Positions 17,044-27,299 of a stretch of DNA of 64,000 nt are shown here, in pieces (within the stretch, counting starts at the first letter, position 1; each line of letters opens with the position of its first letter). The DNA comes from Myroides odoratus (GTDB taxonomy: Bacteria > Bacteroidota > Bacteroidia > Flavobacteriales > Flavobacteriaceae). The stretch spans positions 1-64,000 of the forward strand of contig NZ_LROZ01000013.1 in NCBI RefSeq assembly GCF_001549985.1, written 5' to 3'. Position numbers and translations under genes: made by a program. The notes under the pieces are model-generated. The model ran no database searches. It was not told the origin of the DNA and worked only from the letters and a program-made list of their open reading frames with translations.

Positions 17044-18009
17044 ATGGCAAATATTACTGCTGCAGACGTAAATAAGCTAAGACAACAAACAGGTGCCGGA
17101 ATGATGGACTGTAAAAAAGCGTTAGTTGAGGCTGAGGGAGATTTCGATAAAGCAATCGAAGTTTTACGTAAAAAAGGACAAAAAGTTGCTGCTAACCGTT
17201 CTGATCGTGATTCATCAGAAGGTGCTGCTGTAGCTCTTGTTAACGCTGACAAAACTAGAGGTGTTGTTCTTACATTAAACTGTGAGACTGACTTCGTAGG
17301 TAAAAACGAAGGTTTCCAAGCATTAGCAAAAGAATTAGCTGAAAAAGCAATCAACTTCAATACAAAAGAAGAATTCTTAGCTTCTCCATACAATGACACG
17401 ATGACTATTGCTGACAAATGTATCGAGCAAACAGGAGTTATTGGTGAGAAAATCGAAATCGGTTCTTTCGAAGTATTAGAAGGAGCTTTCATCGGTTCTT
17501 ACGTTCACGGTAACAAAATTGCTGCTATCACAGCTTTATCTTCAGCTGTTGCTAAAGCAGACGAGATTGCTAAAGACGTTTCTATGCAAGTAGCTTCAAT
17601 GGGTGCTGAGACTTTATCTTACAAAGATTTTGATCCAGAATTCATCGCTAAAGAAACAGAAGCTCGTATCGCAGTTATCGTTAAAGAAAACGAAGAGTTA
17701 GTACGTTTAGGTAAAACACTTAAAAATGTACCTCAATATATTTCTTACGCTCAACTTACTGAAGAAGTATTGAAACAAGCGGAAGAAGATGCTAAAGCTG
17801 AATTAAAAGCTGAAGGTAAACCTGAAAACATCTGGGATAGAATTTTACCTGGAAAAGTTGCTCGTTTCATCAGTGACAATACAACTTTAGACCAAGAGAA
17901 AGCATTATTAGACCAAAACTTCATCAAAGATGAATCTAAAAAGGTTTCTGATTATGTTAAATCTTTTGGAGTTGAAATCACAGGATTCAAAAGAGCTTCA
18001 TTAGGATAA
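17044..18009 (+). CDS. tsf: elongation factor Ts
   Basis: 321 residues. The N-terminal UBA-like domain reads ITAADVNKLRQQTGAGMMDCKKALVEAEGD, followed by the TDFVGKN motif that inserts into EF-Tu to eject magnesium and GDP. It has the expanded core and C-terminal module seen in Bacteroidota EF-Ts. It recycles EF-Tu-GDP to EF-Tu-GTP. A terminator directly follows. Confidence 0.97.
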   Translation: MANITAADVNKLRQQTGAGMMDCKKALVEAEGDFDKAIEVLRKKGQKVAANRSDRDSSEGAAVALVNADKTRGVVLTLNCETDFVGKNEGFQALAKELAEKAINFNTKEEFLASPYNDTMTIADKCIEQTGVIGEKIEIGSFEVLEGAFIGSYVHGNKIAAITALSSAVAKADEIAKDVSMQVASMGAETLSYKDFDPEFIAKETEARIAVIVKENEELVRLGKTLKNVPQYISYAQLTEEVLKQAEEDAKAELKAEGKPENIWDRILPGKVARFISDNTTLDQEKALLDQNFIKDESKKVSDYVKSFGVEITGFKRASLG

Positions 18010-18035
18010 TATATTTCCTTAAAAAATTAAAATAT

Positions 18036-18067
18036 CAAACCTCAAGCATTTTGTTTGAGGTTTTTTT
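18036..18067 (+). terminator. intrinsic terminator after tsf
   Basis: AACCTCAA/TTGAGGTT stem with a loop of about 9 bases and a run of T residues at 18061-18067, 27 bases after the tsf stop. Confidence 0.82.
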
Positions 18068-18098
18068 ATTTATTTTCGTATTTTTAAAACAAAAAAAT

Positions 18099-19298
18099 AT
18101 GAAACTCATCAAGAATAGCTTATTATTACAAATCGTATTAGCCATTGCCTTAGGGACGTATTTAGGAGATCTCCTTCCCTTGGGTGTGAGTAGAATTTTT
18201 AGCACCTTCAATGCACTCTTTGGTAATTTTTTAAACTTTATCATTCCATTAATCATTGTAGGGTTAATTATTCCTGCCATTGGCAATATTGGGAAAGAAG
18301 CAGGTAAGCTATTAGTAATCACTGCGGGATTAGCCTATGGTTCTACCCTATTAGCGGGTTTTAGTTCCTATGCAGTTTCCATTAGTATCTTTCCTCAATT
18401 TCTACTTACCCAATCTACAAAACTAGTTATTGAGCCAGAAAAAGTACTGATTCCTTACTTTTCTATTGAGATTCCCCCTCTATTTGATGTAATGAGCGCC
18501 TTAATCCTCGCTTTTATCGTTGGGATATGCATCTCTAAAGGCCCATTTACCCATTTAAAAGGGGTTTTTAACGAGTTTCAGTCTATTATCATGACTGTGA
18601 TAGAGAAAGTGATTATTCCTTTCTTACCCCTCTTTATTTTTGGTGTATTTTTAAATATGACCTACAGTGGTCAAGTTTTCGTTATACTTGAAACGTTCTT
18701 GAAAATTATCGGCGTTATTTTCGCCCTCCATATTGTATTTTTAATTTTTCAATATTGTCTTGCTGGACTTGTGGTCAAAAGAAATCCGTTTCTTTTAATG
18801 AAGAATATGCTACCGGCCTATTTTACAGCTTTAGGTACGCAGTCATCAGCAGCGACGATTCCTGTAACTTTAGAATCAACGTTAAAAAATGACGTAAATC
18901 CCAAAATAGCTGGTTTTGTCATTCCACTTTGTGCCACGATTCACTTGGCTGGAAGTACCTTGAAAATTGTTGCTTGTGCTATTGCCTTAATGCTCATTCA
19001 ACATACGCCCATTGATCCTTTCGCGATGATAGGTTTTATCCTCATGCTAGGCATTACGATGATTGCCGCGCCAGGTGTACCAGGTGGCGCTATTATGGCT
19101 GCATTAGGGGTATTACAGTCTGTTTTGGGATTTGATGCTGAACAACAAACCCTGATGATTGCTTTATACGTGGCTATGGACAGCTTCGGTACAGCTTGCA
19201 ATGTGATGGGAGATGGTGCAATTGCCCTGGTTGTAGATAAAATTGGAAATAATACAGATTCTTTGGAACTTGAAACCCAAGAAACAAATTCAATTTAA
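18099..19298 (+). CDS. dicarboxylate/amino acid:cation symporter (DAACS family)
   Basis: 399 residues from the ATG at 18099; an earlier in-frame ATG at 18051 lies inside the tsf terminator. The family features are eight or so hydrophobic segments, the serine-rich hairpin-1 motif (GTQSSAATIPVTLES), and the later conserved NMDGT region, here HLAGSTLKI. AAPGVPGG supplies hairpin 2. These transporters take up glutamate, aspartate or C4-dicarboxylates with sodium or protons. NMDGT is replaced by LAGST, so substrate and cation choice may differ from GltP. The C-terminal DSFGTACNVMGD segment holds the usual substrate-binding Asp and Asn. Confidence 0.88.
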   Translation: MKLIKNSLLLQIVLAIALGTYLGDLLPLGVSRIFSTFNALFGNFLNFIIPLIIVGLIIPAIGNIGKEAGKLLVITAGLAYGSTLLAGFSSYAVSISIFPQFLLTQSTKLVIEPEKVLIPYFSIEIPPLFDVMSALILAFIVGICISKGPFTHLKGVFNEFQSIIMTVIEKVIIPFLPLFIFGVFLNMTYSGQVFVILETFLKIIGVIFALHIVFLIFQYCLAGLVVKRNPFLLMKNMLPAYFTALGTQSSAATIPVTLESTLKNDVNPKIAGFVIPLCATIHLAGSTLKIVACAIALMLIQHTPIDPFAMIGFILMLGITMIAAPGVPGGAIMAALGVLQSVLGFDAEQQTLMIALYVAMDSFGTACNVMGDGAIALVVDKIGNNTDSLELETQETNSI

Positions 19299-19367
19299 AA
19301 AATTACAGGTTGTGTATCGCTTCTTTGTGTTACAAATCTAATGTAAGACAGATACAGATTCATCTGC

Positions 19368-19406
19368 AAAAAAAGATCCATACCTAAATAGTTATGGATC
19401 TTTTTT
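19368..19406. terminator. bidirectional terminator between convergent genes
   Basis: AAAAAGATCCATA and TATGGATCTTTTT pair around a loop of about ten bases, with A tract and T tract on the two sides, so it can act for the symporter on the plus strand and the small membrane protein on the minus strand. Confidence 0.8.
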
Positions 19407-19711
19407 CATTTCTCACTAGTAGCCTGACCCTGAATCAAACTATATTTCTTCTGATAGCGTTTATAAAAATACATATTTAACCTCCACATCACAGTAAGGT
19501 AAGCTCCAATCCCTCCGAGTATCCAAAGCATCATTTCAAAAATAAACAGCGTACTATCAAAGACATAATCTGAGAACAAAAAAGATCCGAACACAGTAAA
19601 TGAATAGACAGAAATACCAAAGATACCTCCCTCGATTAACCCATACTTAAGTTGACCTCTTTTCATCCTTCGTTCCCAATTCATCCTAAATTGTATTTCT
19701 GATTTTTTCAT
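19406..19711 (-). CDS. small two-helix membrane protein, function unknown
   Basis: 101 residues. A basic N-terminus (FRMNWERRMKRGQ) precedes two hydrophobic segments at about 25-45 and 55-75, then a basic tail (YFYKRYQKKYS). No family recognised. The topology predicted by the positive-inside rule puts both ends in the cytoplasm. It is a single gene, converging on the symporter with a shared terminator. Confidence 0.6.
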   Translation of the reverse strand: MKKSEIQFRMNWERRMKRGQLKYGLIEGGIFGISVYSFTVFGSFLFSDYVFDSTLFIFEMMLWILGGIGAYLTVMWRLNMYFYKRYQKKYSLIQGQATSEK

Positions 19712-19762
19712 AACTAGTTAAATTTCAAACAATTTACAAAATAACAGAAAAAGAAGCAATCC

Positions 19763-19792
19763 TTGCTTCCCATAAAATAATCCTTATATTTG
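19763..19792 (+). promoter_or_regulatory. promoter of the thiamine biosynthesis operon
   Basis: TTG (19763-19765), exactly 19 bases, TATATTTG (19785-19792). The predicted start near 19797 would begin the transcript right at the first strand of the TPP riboswitch. Confidence 0.75.
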
Positions 19793-19798
19793 CTTTCA

Positions 19799-19930
19799 AC
19801 TTTAGGGGTGTCTACATCGTGTAGGCTGAGATTTTACCCTTTGAACCTGATCTAGTTCATACTAGCGTAGGGAAAAGTAAGATGACTTCATTCGGTACAT
19901 CCTGTACTGACGTGTGGCCATTCCTAAAGT
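19799..19930 (+). promoter_or_regulatory. TPP riboswitch (THI element) of the thiamine operon
   Basis: The aptamer core is unmistakable: GGGGTG, then GGCTGAGA, then ACCC-TTTGAACCTGATCTAG, then TACTAGCGTAGGGAAA (to 19877). The basal stem can form between ACTTT (19799-19803) and AAAGT (19874-19878). ACTTTAGG (19799-19806) is also an exact reverse complement of CCTAAAGT (19923-19930), just before the first gene, which would break the basal stem. The two pairings exclude each other and probably form the switch. TPP binding should reduce expression of thiSC onward. Confidence 0.95.
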
Positions 19931-19951
19931 TATATCAACAAAATAAAAGGA

Positions 19952-20158
19952 ATGGAACTACACATCAACAATCAGAAATTTCACTTTGAACAGCTGCAAA
20001 TCAGCATTCAGACTATGCTGGATTTACACGGCACAACGCAACAAAAAGGCATTGCCGTTGCAGTGAATGCTACGGTTATTGCCAAAGCGGACTGGAGTAC
20101 CTATCTCTTATCCGAGGCAGATGATATTTTAATTATCACAGCAACCCAAGGCGGTTGA
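19952..20158 (+). CDS. thiS: sulfur carrier protein ThiS
   Basis: 68 residues with the ubiquitin-like fold and the essential C-terminal Gly-Gly (ATQGG), which is adenylated by ThiF and converted to a thiocarboxylate that donates sulfur to the thiazole ring. The IAVAVNATVIAKADW segment is typical of the family. First gene of the thi operon, 21 bases after the riboswitch switching strand. Confidence 0.93.
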   Translation: MELHINNQKFHFEQLQISIQTMLDLHGTTQQKGIAVAVNATVIAKADWSTYLLSEADDILIITATQGG

Positions 20159-22018
<1,860 letters not shown>

Positions 22019-22019
22019 T

Positions 22020-22652
22020 ATGGTGGTTATTACTCCAGCAGCTAATCATCCAAAAGAAATAAGCCTCGCCAATGAAATGTTGGAAAGAGGCTTACCTCTT
22101 TTGCATATTAGAAAGCCTAATTTCACTTTTGAACAGCTCCAACAATGGGTTGAAAACATCAGTTATCAACATCGCAATCGGCTAGTTATTCACATCCCAA
22201 GCCCTGTTATCAACAATTATCCTAAAGTTTTTAAACAATATGTCCAACTTATCAACAGCTTAAAGGCACAATATGCCCACTTATCAACAGATAATTGTTC
22301 ATTTGTTAATAACTATACACAGAAACTGCCCAATTTGTCAACAAGTGTTCATAACTCCACCGAATGCGAGAAGTTATCAACAAGGCATCAACGCGTTTTT
22401 CTCAGTCCTGTTTTCAACAGCATTTCTAAAATAGCGTATCAACCAACCCTTCACTGGCCCTCTTTTTTAGACGATTGGAAATACCCTTGGATTCGAACAG
22501 TTGCTTTGGGAGGAATCACCCCTAATCATCTAGCAACCGTTCGCAACATGGGATTTGATGATTTTGCAGTGCTTGGTGCAATTTGGCAAGCTGAAGAACC
22601 CCTTAAAATTTTTGATTTATGTTACAAACAAGACCCATTGTTCTTTCGATAG
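22020..22652 (+). CDS. thiamine phosphate synthase-like protein, TenI type
   Basis: 210 residues, TIM-barrel of the ThiE/TenI superfamily: LLHIRKPN replaces the ThiE QLRxK motif, FLSPVFNSISK replaces GPxxxTxTKK, and VALGGITPNHL is conserved. The changes match the TenI side, which aromatises the thiazole tautomer in Bacillus; a true ThiE lies downstream (23364-23984). The middle (about 65-130) is rich in Asn, Ser and Thr because the DNA carries repeated TTATCAACA boxes in all three codon frames. It overlaps thiD by 34 bases. Confidence 0.8.
   Translation: MVVITPAANHPKEISLANEMLERGLPLLHIRKPNFTFEQLQQWVENISYQHRNRLVIHIPSPVINNYPKVFKQYVQLINSLKAQYAHLSTDNCSFVNNYTQKLPNLSTSVHNSTECEKLSTRHQRVFLSPVFNSISKIAYQPTLHWPSFLDDWKYPWIRTVALGGITPNHLATVRNMGFDDFAVLGAIWQAEEPLKIFDLCYKQDPLFFR
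22163..22419 (+). repeat. cluster of TTATCAACA (DnaA-box-like) 9-mers
   Basis: Exact TTATCAACA occurs at 22163, 22207, 22249, 22281 and 22374, all on the plus strand. One-mismatch copies TTGTCAACA (22335) and TTTTCAACA (22411) lie between and after, and TTATTCACA (22186) is one base from the classical DnaA box. The copies fall in all three codon frames and encode different residues, so protein constraint does not explain them. I found no exact copy elsewhere in the window. Confidence 0.7.
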
Positions 22653-23371
22653 CAGGTTTTGATCCTTCCGGAGGAGCTGGATTATTAGCCGATATCAAAA
22701 CATTTGAAAGTCATCAGGTATATGGCTTGGGCATTCTCACAGCCAATACCATCCAAACAGAAGATACATTTGTAGCTATTCGCTGGGAAGAGCGAAACTA
22801 TATTCTGCAACAACTCGAGGTTCTCTTACAGCGTTATCAACCGCAAGTCGTTAAAATAGGTATTGTGGAATCAGGAGAAGAGCTCTTGTGCTACCTTCAA
22901 ATGATTAGACAATATATCCCCCAAGCGTATATTATTTGGGATCCCGTTTTGCGCTCGAGTACCCATTTTGATTTTACAACAGGCATTGGAGGTCAAACGC
23001 TGGAAGCCATACTTCTTCATCTGGATTTAATCACGCCTAATTACTTTGAACTAGACCAGCTGATTCCCATAGGAGCAACGCCACTAGAAAAGGCACAATC
23101 GCTCTCTACTACTTGTACTGTTTTACTCAAAGGAGGACATCACCCAGAAGCGAAAGCCATCGATTACCTCTTAACTGCAGATAAACAATATTCATTTTAT
23201 CCTCAACAGGTGTATCCCACGACCAAACACGGTACGGGTTGTATTTTATCTTCCGCGATTGCGAGTCAGCTCGCTTTGGGAAATTCACTCGATGAAGCGG
23301 TGCAAAAATCAAAACAATACGTCGAAAACATATTGGCGTCCAATTCAACTTTATTAGCTTATCATGTTTAA
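22619..23371 (+). CDS. thiD: hydroxymethylpyrimidine/phosphomethylpyrimidine kinase
   Basis: 250 residues of the ribokinase-like fold. The N-terminal IVLSIAGFDPSGGAGLLADIKTF motif binds the pyrimidine, and KHGTGCILSSAIAS near the C-terminus is the anion-hole and catalytic block. It phosphorylates hydroxymethylpyrimidine (phosphate) to the diphosphate for ThiE. The start overlaps the previous gene by 34 bases and the end overlaps thiE by 8, indicating translational coupling. Confidence 0.95.
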   Translation: MLQTRPIVLSIAGFDPSGGAGLLADIKTFESHQVYGLGILTANTIQTEDTFVAIRWEERNYILQQLEVLLQRYQPQVVKIGIVESGEELLCYLQMIRQYIPQAYIIWDPVLRSSTHFDFTTGIGGQTLEAILLHLDLITPNYFELDQLIPIGATPLEKAQSLSTTCTVLLKGGHHPEAKAIDYLLTADKQYSFYPQQVYPTTKHGTGCILSSAIASQLALGNSLDEAVQKSKQYVENILASNSTLLAYHV

Positions 23372-23984
23372 TCCCATTCAATATATCAGTCAGGGTGATA
23401 CCCCTCAAGAACAATTGTACCACATCGAATCCGTTTTATATGCGGGACAACGGTGGATTCAATTCCGATTTAAAGACACACTTACCTCTATTCGATGGAA
23501 AACCGCGGAGCAAGTGAAACTTCTTTGTGATCGCTATCAGGCAACCTTACTTATTAACGATGATCCCGATCTGGCTCTAGCCATTGATGCAGATGGGGTA
23601 CATTTAGGGCTTCAAGATCGATCTATTGCCGAAGCACGAGCCTTACTTCCCCATAAAATCATAGGCGGAACAGCCAATACCCTACGAGATGTGAAACAAC
23701 GCCTAGAGGAGTCTTGTGATTATATCGGATTAGGCCCTTTGCGCTATACACCAACGAAAAAGAAATTAAGCCCTTTATTGGGATTTGACGGGTACCAACA
23801 ACTATTGGCTGCACTAACCCCAGAAGAAAAAAAGACACCTCTTGTCGCAATTGGAGGTATCACCTTAGCCGATGTACCAATATTACAACAACTAGGACTA
23901 TCGGGAATCGCTGTATCGAGTTTACTCCATCAAGCGAAATCCCCTCAACAACTTATAAAACAACTAAATACTTACTTCTTATGA
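23364..23984 (+). CDS. thiE: thiamine phosphate synthase
   Basis: 206 residues. It joins the thiazole and pyrimidine halves to give thiamine phosphate. Family motifs are present: WIQFRFKD (usually QLRxK), [21 protein letters not shown], the pyrophosphate-binding [10 protein letters not shown], and VAIGGI. The intact TPTKK separates it from the upstream TenI-like protein. It overlaps thiD by 8 bases and thiG by 4. Confidence 0.93.
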   Translation: MFNPIQYISQGDTPQEQLYHIESVLYAGQRWIQFRFKDTLTSIRWKTAEQVKLLCDRYQATLLINDDPDLALAIDADGVHLGLQDRSIAEARALLPHKIIGGTANTLRDVKQRLEESCDYIGLGPLRYTPTKKKLSPLLGFDGYQQLLAALTPEEKKTPLVAIGGITLADVPILQQLGLSGIAVSSLLHQAKSPQQLIKQLNTYFL

Positions 23985-24751
23985 CCCCATTTCAACTAGG
24001 AGATAAAACCTTCCACTCTCGATTATTTTTAGGCACTGGCAAATACGGATCTAATGCTGTAATGGAAGCCGCTACTTTAGCCAGTAGAACTGAATTCATC
24101 ACGGTTGCTTTAAAACGATTGGATTTAAAACAGGACAATCCTGCTTTACTAGCCCATTTGAACCATCCGCATTTGCACTTACTTCCCAATACCTCAGGGG
24201 CTAGAAATGCGAAAGAAGCCATCTTAGCGGCTCAGCTTGCCCGTGAAGCTTTAGAAACGAATTGGGTAAAAGTCGAAATTCATCCTGATCCAAAATACTT
24301 GTTACCCGACCCCATTGAAACCTTACTCGCCACAGAAGAGCTAGCCAAGCAAGGTTTTTTCGTATTGCCTTATATTCACGCAGACCCTGTGTTGTGCAAG
24401 CGATTAGAAGAGGTTGGAACAACAGCTGTCATGCCTTTAGGTTCCCCTATTGGCACCAATAAAGGGTTGAAAACCTTGGATTTCTTGGAAATCATTATTG
24501 AAAATAGTCGTGTTCCTGTTATTGTGGATGCAGGGATTGGAGCACCCTCTGATGCTGCGAAGGCCATGGAACTTGGTGCAGATGCCGTATTGGTGAATAC
24601 CGCTATTGCCGTTGCAGGTGATCCAGTTGTTATGGCTAAAGCTTTTCAGCAAGCGGTTCAAGCAGGAAGAATGGCTTATGAAGCCCAATTGGGTGCAATT
24701 CAAAACCATGCCCATGCATCTAGTCCCTTAACCTCATTTTTATACCAATAA
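23981..24751 (+). CDS. thiG: thiazole synthase
   Basis: 256 residues, TIM barrel. The catalytic lysine that forms the imine with deoxyxylulose phosphate lies in [17 protein letters not shown], and the phosphate-binding segment is [33 protein letters not shown]. It condenses deoxyxylulose 5-phosphate, dehydroglycine from ThiH and sulfur from ThiS thiocarboxylate. Overlaps thiE by 4 bases; thiH follows after 2. Confidence 0.96.
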   Translation: MTPFQLGDKTFHSRLFLGTGKYGSNAVMEAATLASRTEFITVALKRLDLKQDNPALLAHLNHPHLHLLPNTSGARNAKEAILAAQLAREALETNWVKVEIHPDPKYLLPDPIETLLATEELAKQGFFVLPYIHADPVLCKRLEEVGTTAVMPLGSPIGTNKGLKTLDFLEIIIENSRVPVIVDAGIGAPSDAAKAMELGADAVLVNTAIAVAGDPVVMAKAFQQAVQAGRMAYEAQLGAIQNHAHASSPLTSFLYQ

Positions 24752-24753
24752 CC

Positions 24754-25875
24754 ATGACGTTTTACGATGTTTACACTCAGTATTCCTGGGAGGAAATTCG
24801 CCAGCAGCTCAACTCCACAACACCAGAACAAGTGGTTCAAAGTCTAAGTAAATCAAAGCGAAATCTGACTGATTTCCTTCACCTGATTTCGCCCGCAGCT
24901 CGCCCTTTTCTAGAACCCATGGCTCAACTCAGTCAACAGCTGACGCATAAGCGTTTTGGCAAGACCATTCAGCTCTATACTCCAATGTATTTGAGCAATG
25001 AATGTCATAATATTTGTACCTACTGTGGATTTAGTATTGATAACAACATCCGCAGAAAAACCTTAACCCCTATCGAAATCGAACAAGAGATTCACTTGCT
25101 CAAAGGTCAAGGATATGATCACATTTTATTGGTTACAGGTGAAGCCAATCACACCGTTAACCTTCGTTATTTTGAACAAGCGATCAAGCAGATTCGCACT
25201 TCCTTTTCAACCCTTTCGATTGAAGTACAACCGCTAGAGCAAAACGAATATGAAGTCTTAGCTCAGCTCGGGGTATATGCCGTTTTGGTCTATCAAGAAA
25301 CCTATCACGAGGCCGTCTACAAACAGTATCATCCCAAAGGTAAAAAATCCAATTTTAGCTATCGCTTGGAAACACCTGATCGCATTGGGCAAGCCGGTAT
25401 TCACAAAATAGGATTAGGCGTATTATTAGGGCTAGAAGATTGGCGTGTGGATAGCTTTTTTACCGCTTTACACCTCGATTATCTTCAAAAAACCTATTGG
25501 AAAACCAAATATTCTATTTCCTTTCCTCGGTTGCGACCTGCGGAAGGCAATGTAGAACCTAATTTTATCATGGAGGATATTGATTTACTTCAACTGATGT
25601 TTGCCTATCGCATCTGGAATGAAGATATTGAGCTCTCAATTTCTACACGCGAAAGTGAATGGTTTCGAGATCACGTGATTGGATTGGGGGTCACTTCCAT
25701 GAGTGCGGGATCCAAAACAAATCCAGGGGGATATACTGTAGATCAGGGTTCACTCGCTCAATTTGAAACCTGTGACCAGCGATCAACAGCCGCCATTTAT
25801 CAACTGATTCAATCCAAAGGCTATGAACCGATCTGGACTGATTGGAATCAGAGCTATGCTAATTTCTCATTCTAA
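24754..25875 (+). CDS. thiH: 2-iminoacetate synthase ThiH
   Basis: 373 residues, radical-SAM enzyme that cleaves tyrosine to dehydroglycine. The cluster motif CX3CX2C is C-H-N-I-C-T-Y-C at about residue 83, with the later FPRLRPAEGN and SAGSKTNPGGY motifs. The presence of ThiH rather than ThiO means the thiazole glycine unit comes from tyrosine. Confidence 0.95.
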   Translation: MTFYDVYTQYSWEEIRQQLNSTTPEQVVQSLSKSKRNLTDFLHLISPAARPFLEPMAQLSQQLTHKRFGKTIQLYTPMYLSNECHNICTYCGFSIDNNIRRKTLTPIEIEQEIHLLKGQGYDHILLVTGEANHTVNLRYFEQAIKQIRTSFSTLSIEVQPLEQNEYEVLAQLGVYAVLVYQETYHEAVYKQYHPKGKKSNFSYRLETPDRIGQAGIHKIGLGVLLGLEDWRVDSFFTALHLDYLQKTYWKTKYSISFPRLRPAEGNVEPNFIMEDIDLLQLMFAYRIWNEDIELSISTRESEWFRDHVIGLGVTSMSAGSKTNPGGYTVDQGSLAQFETCDQRSTAAIYQLIQSKGYEPIWTDWNQSYANFSF

Positions 25876-25879
25876 CCCT

Positions 25880-26590
25880 ATGCTAGAAGTTCACGATTTT
25901 TTACGTTACAGCCGTCCAATGAATTTAACTGAAGTTGGAACTGCAGGTCAATTAAAAATTAAAAATGCACGTGTATTAGTCCTTGGCGCTGGAGGGCTAG
26001 GCTCTCCTATTCTCACCTATTTGGCAGCCTCTGGAATAGGGCATTTGGGAGTAGTTGATTTTGATCGTGTGGAGATACATAATTTACATCGGCAAATTCT
26101 ATTCACAGCACATGATATTGGGCAATACAAAGTAGATGTTGCGGCCAAACGCATTACTCAGCTCAATCCTCATATTCACTTTCACATTCATAGAGAAAAG
26201 GTAACCTCTGACAATGTCGAGGCTCTTTTTACTTCCTATGATTATATCGTAGATGGGACGGACAATTTCACCACGCGTTATTTGGTTAACGATGCTTGTG
26301 TTTTATTAAACAAACCTTTGATATATGGCACCATATTGGGGTTTCAAGGGCAATTAGCCGTCTTCCAGCATCGAAATTCTAAAAACTTACGGGATATATT
26401 TCCTGAGGCTCCTGATCCAAAAGACACTCCCAATTGTAGCTTACACGGGGTATTGGGTACTTTTCCAGGCATTATTGGCTTAATGATGGCCCAAGAGACA
26501 CTCAAAGTTATTTTAGATGCAAATCCCTTACACAATCAATTTGTATTAATAGACACCTTAAATTGGAAAATCCAAACGTTAGCTTTTTAA
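25880..26590 (+). CDS. thiF: ThiF/MoeB/HesA-type adenylyltransferase
   Basis: 236 residues from the ATG at 25880, 5 bases after thiH. Earlier in-frame ATGs at 25823 and 25856 lie within thiH and are disfavoured. The ATP-binding GAGGLGSP loop, the DFDRVEIHNLHRQILF block and DGTDNFTTRYLVNDAC are intact, and a candidate sulfur-relay Cys lies in TPNCSLHGVLG. It should adenylate the ThiS C-terminus. The tetracysteine zinc site of E. coli ThiF is missing: the first CxxC is not present and the C-terminus stops before the second. Last gene of the operon; the terminator overlaps its end. Confidence 0.88.
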   Translation: MLEVHDFLRYSRPMNLTEVGTAGQLKIKNARVLVLGAGGLGSPILTYLAASGIGHLGVVDFDRVEIHNLHRQILFTAHDIGQYKVDVAAKRITQLNPHIHFHIHREKVTSDNVEALFTSYDYIVDGTDNFTTRYLVNDACVLLNKPLIYGTILGFQGQLAVFQHRNSKNLRDIFPEAPDPKDTPNCSLHGVLGTFPGIIGLMMAQETLKVILDANPLHNQFVLIDTLNWKIQTLAF

Positions 26591-26606
26591 CGTTTGGATT
26601 TTCTTT
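26567..26606. terminator. terminator overlapping the thiF stop codon
   Basis: A perfect 15-base stem (26567-26581 with 26588-26602) with a 6-base loop, T-rich afterwards. The thiF stop codon lies inside the right arm. It may also serve aat on the minus strand, which ends at 26605. Confidence 0.82.
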
Positions 26607-27255
26607 ATTTTTTATCTTTTAAATAGGTCATATAAGTTTCACGGGGAATTTCAATGGCGCCTAATAATTCAAGATGAGGATTATACACCTGACAGTCTAA
26701 TAATTGATAGTTTTCTTCTCTGAGTCTTTGAATCAACTGATGAAAAGCAACTTTACTTGCATTAGATACCAAAGAGAACATACTTTCTCCGCAGAAAACC
26801 CCATGTCCTACATCCACACCATAGAGTCCACCAACTAAACGTCCTTCTTGCCATACTTCAACAGATTTCGCATAGCCTAACTGATGTAACTCACAATAAG
26901 CGGCCAACATTTCATCCGTAATCCAAGTACCATTTTGCCCTTGTCTTTTTACCTGTTGACACTGTTTAATTACAGCCTCGAAATGCATATTAAACGTCAC
27001 TTGAAATAGTGCTCTGTTCAAGATATTGCGCATGCTTTTTGAAGGTTTAAATGTGGTTAAGTCAACAACCATTCTTGGGTTTGGCGCCCACCAGGTGATG
27101 GGTTCACCATCTTCAAACCACGGAAATACCCCATGTTGATAGGCCAGGAGTAACCAATCCGCAGTAAGTGCACCGCCAATGGCTAAAATTCCGGATTCAT
27201 GTGCTGTTTCAACGGGAGGAAAACCTAAGTAATTGGGATCTAAAATAGCTATCAT
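26605..27255 (-). CDS. aat: leucyl/phenylalanyl-tRNA-protein transferase
   Basis: 216 residues. It attaches Leu or Phe from tRNA to N-terminal Arg or Lys of proteins, marking them for ClpS/ClpAP under the N-end rule. Motifs: FPPVETA, GGALTADWLLLAYQHGVFPWF, ITWWAPNPRMV, GGLYGVDVGHGVFCGESMFS and the C-terminal CQVYNPHLELLGAIEIPRETY. Length is typical. The DUF3127 gene lies just upstream on the same strand, 44 bases away. Confidence 0.95.
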   Translation of the reverse strand: MIAILDPNYLGFPPVETAHESGILAIGGALTADWLLLAYQHGVFPWFEDGEPITWWAPNPRMVVDLTTFKPSKSMRNILNRALFQVTFNMHFEAVIKQCQQVKRQGQNGTWITDEMLAAYCELHQLGYAKSVEVWQEGRLVGGLYGVDVGHGVFCGESMFSLVSNASKVAFHQLIQRLREENYQLLDCQVYNPHLELLGAIEIPRETYMTYLKDKK

Positions 27256-27299
27256 AGAGAAAAAAAATCCCCAATCAATTGATTAGGGATTCGTATTAA

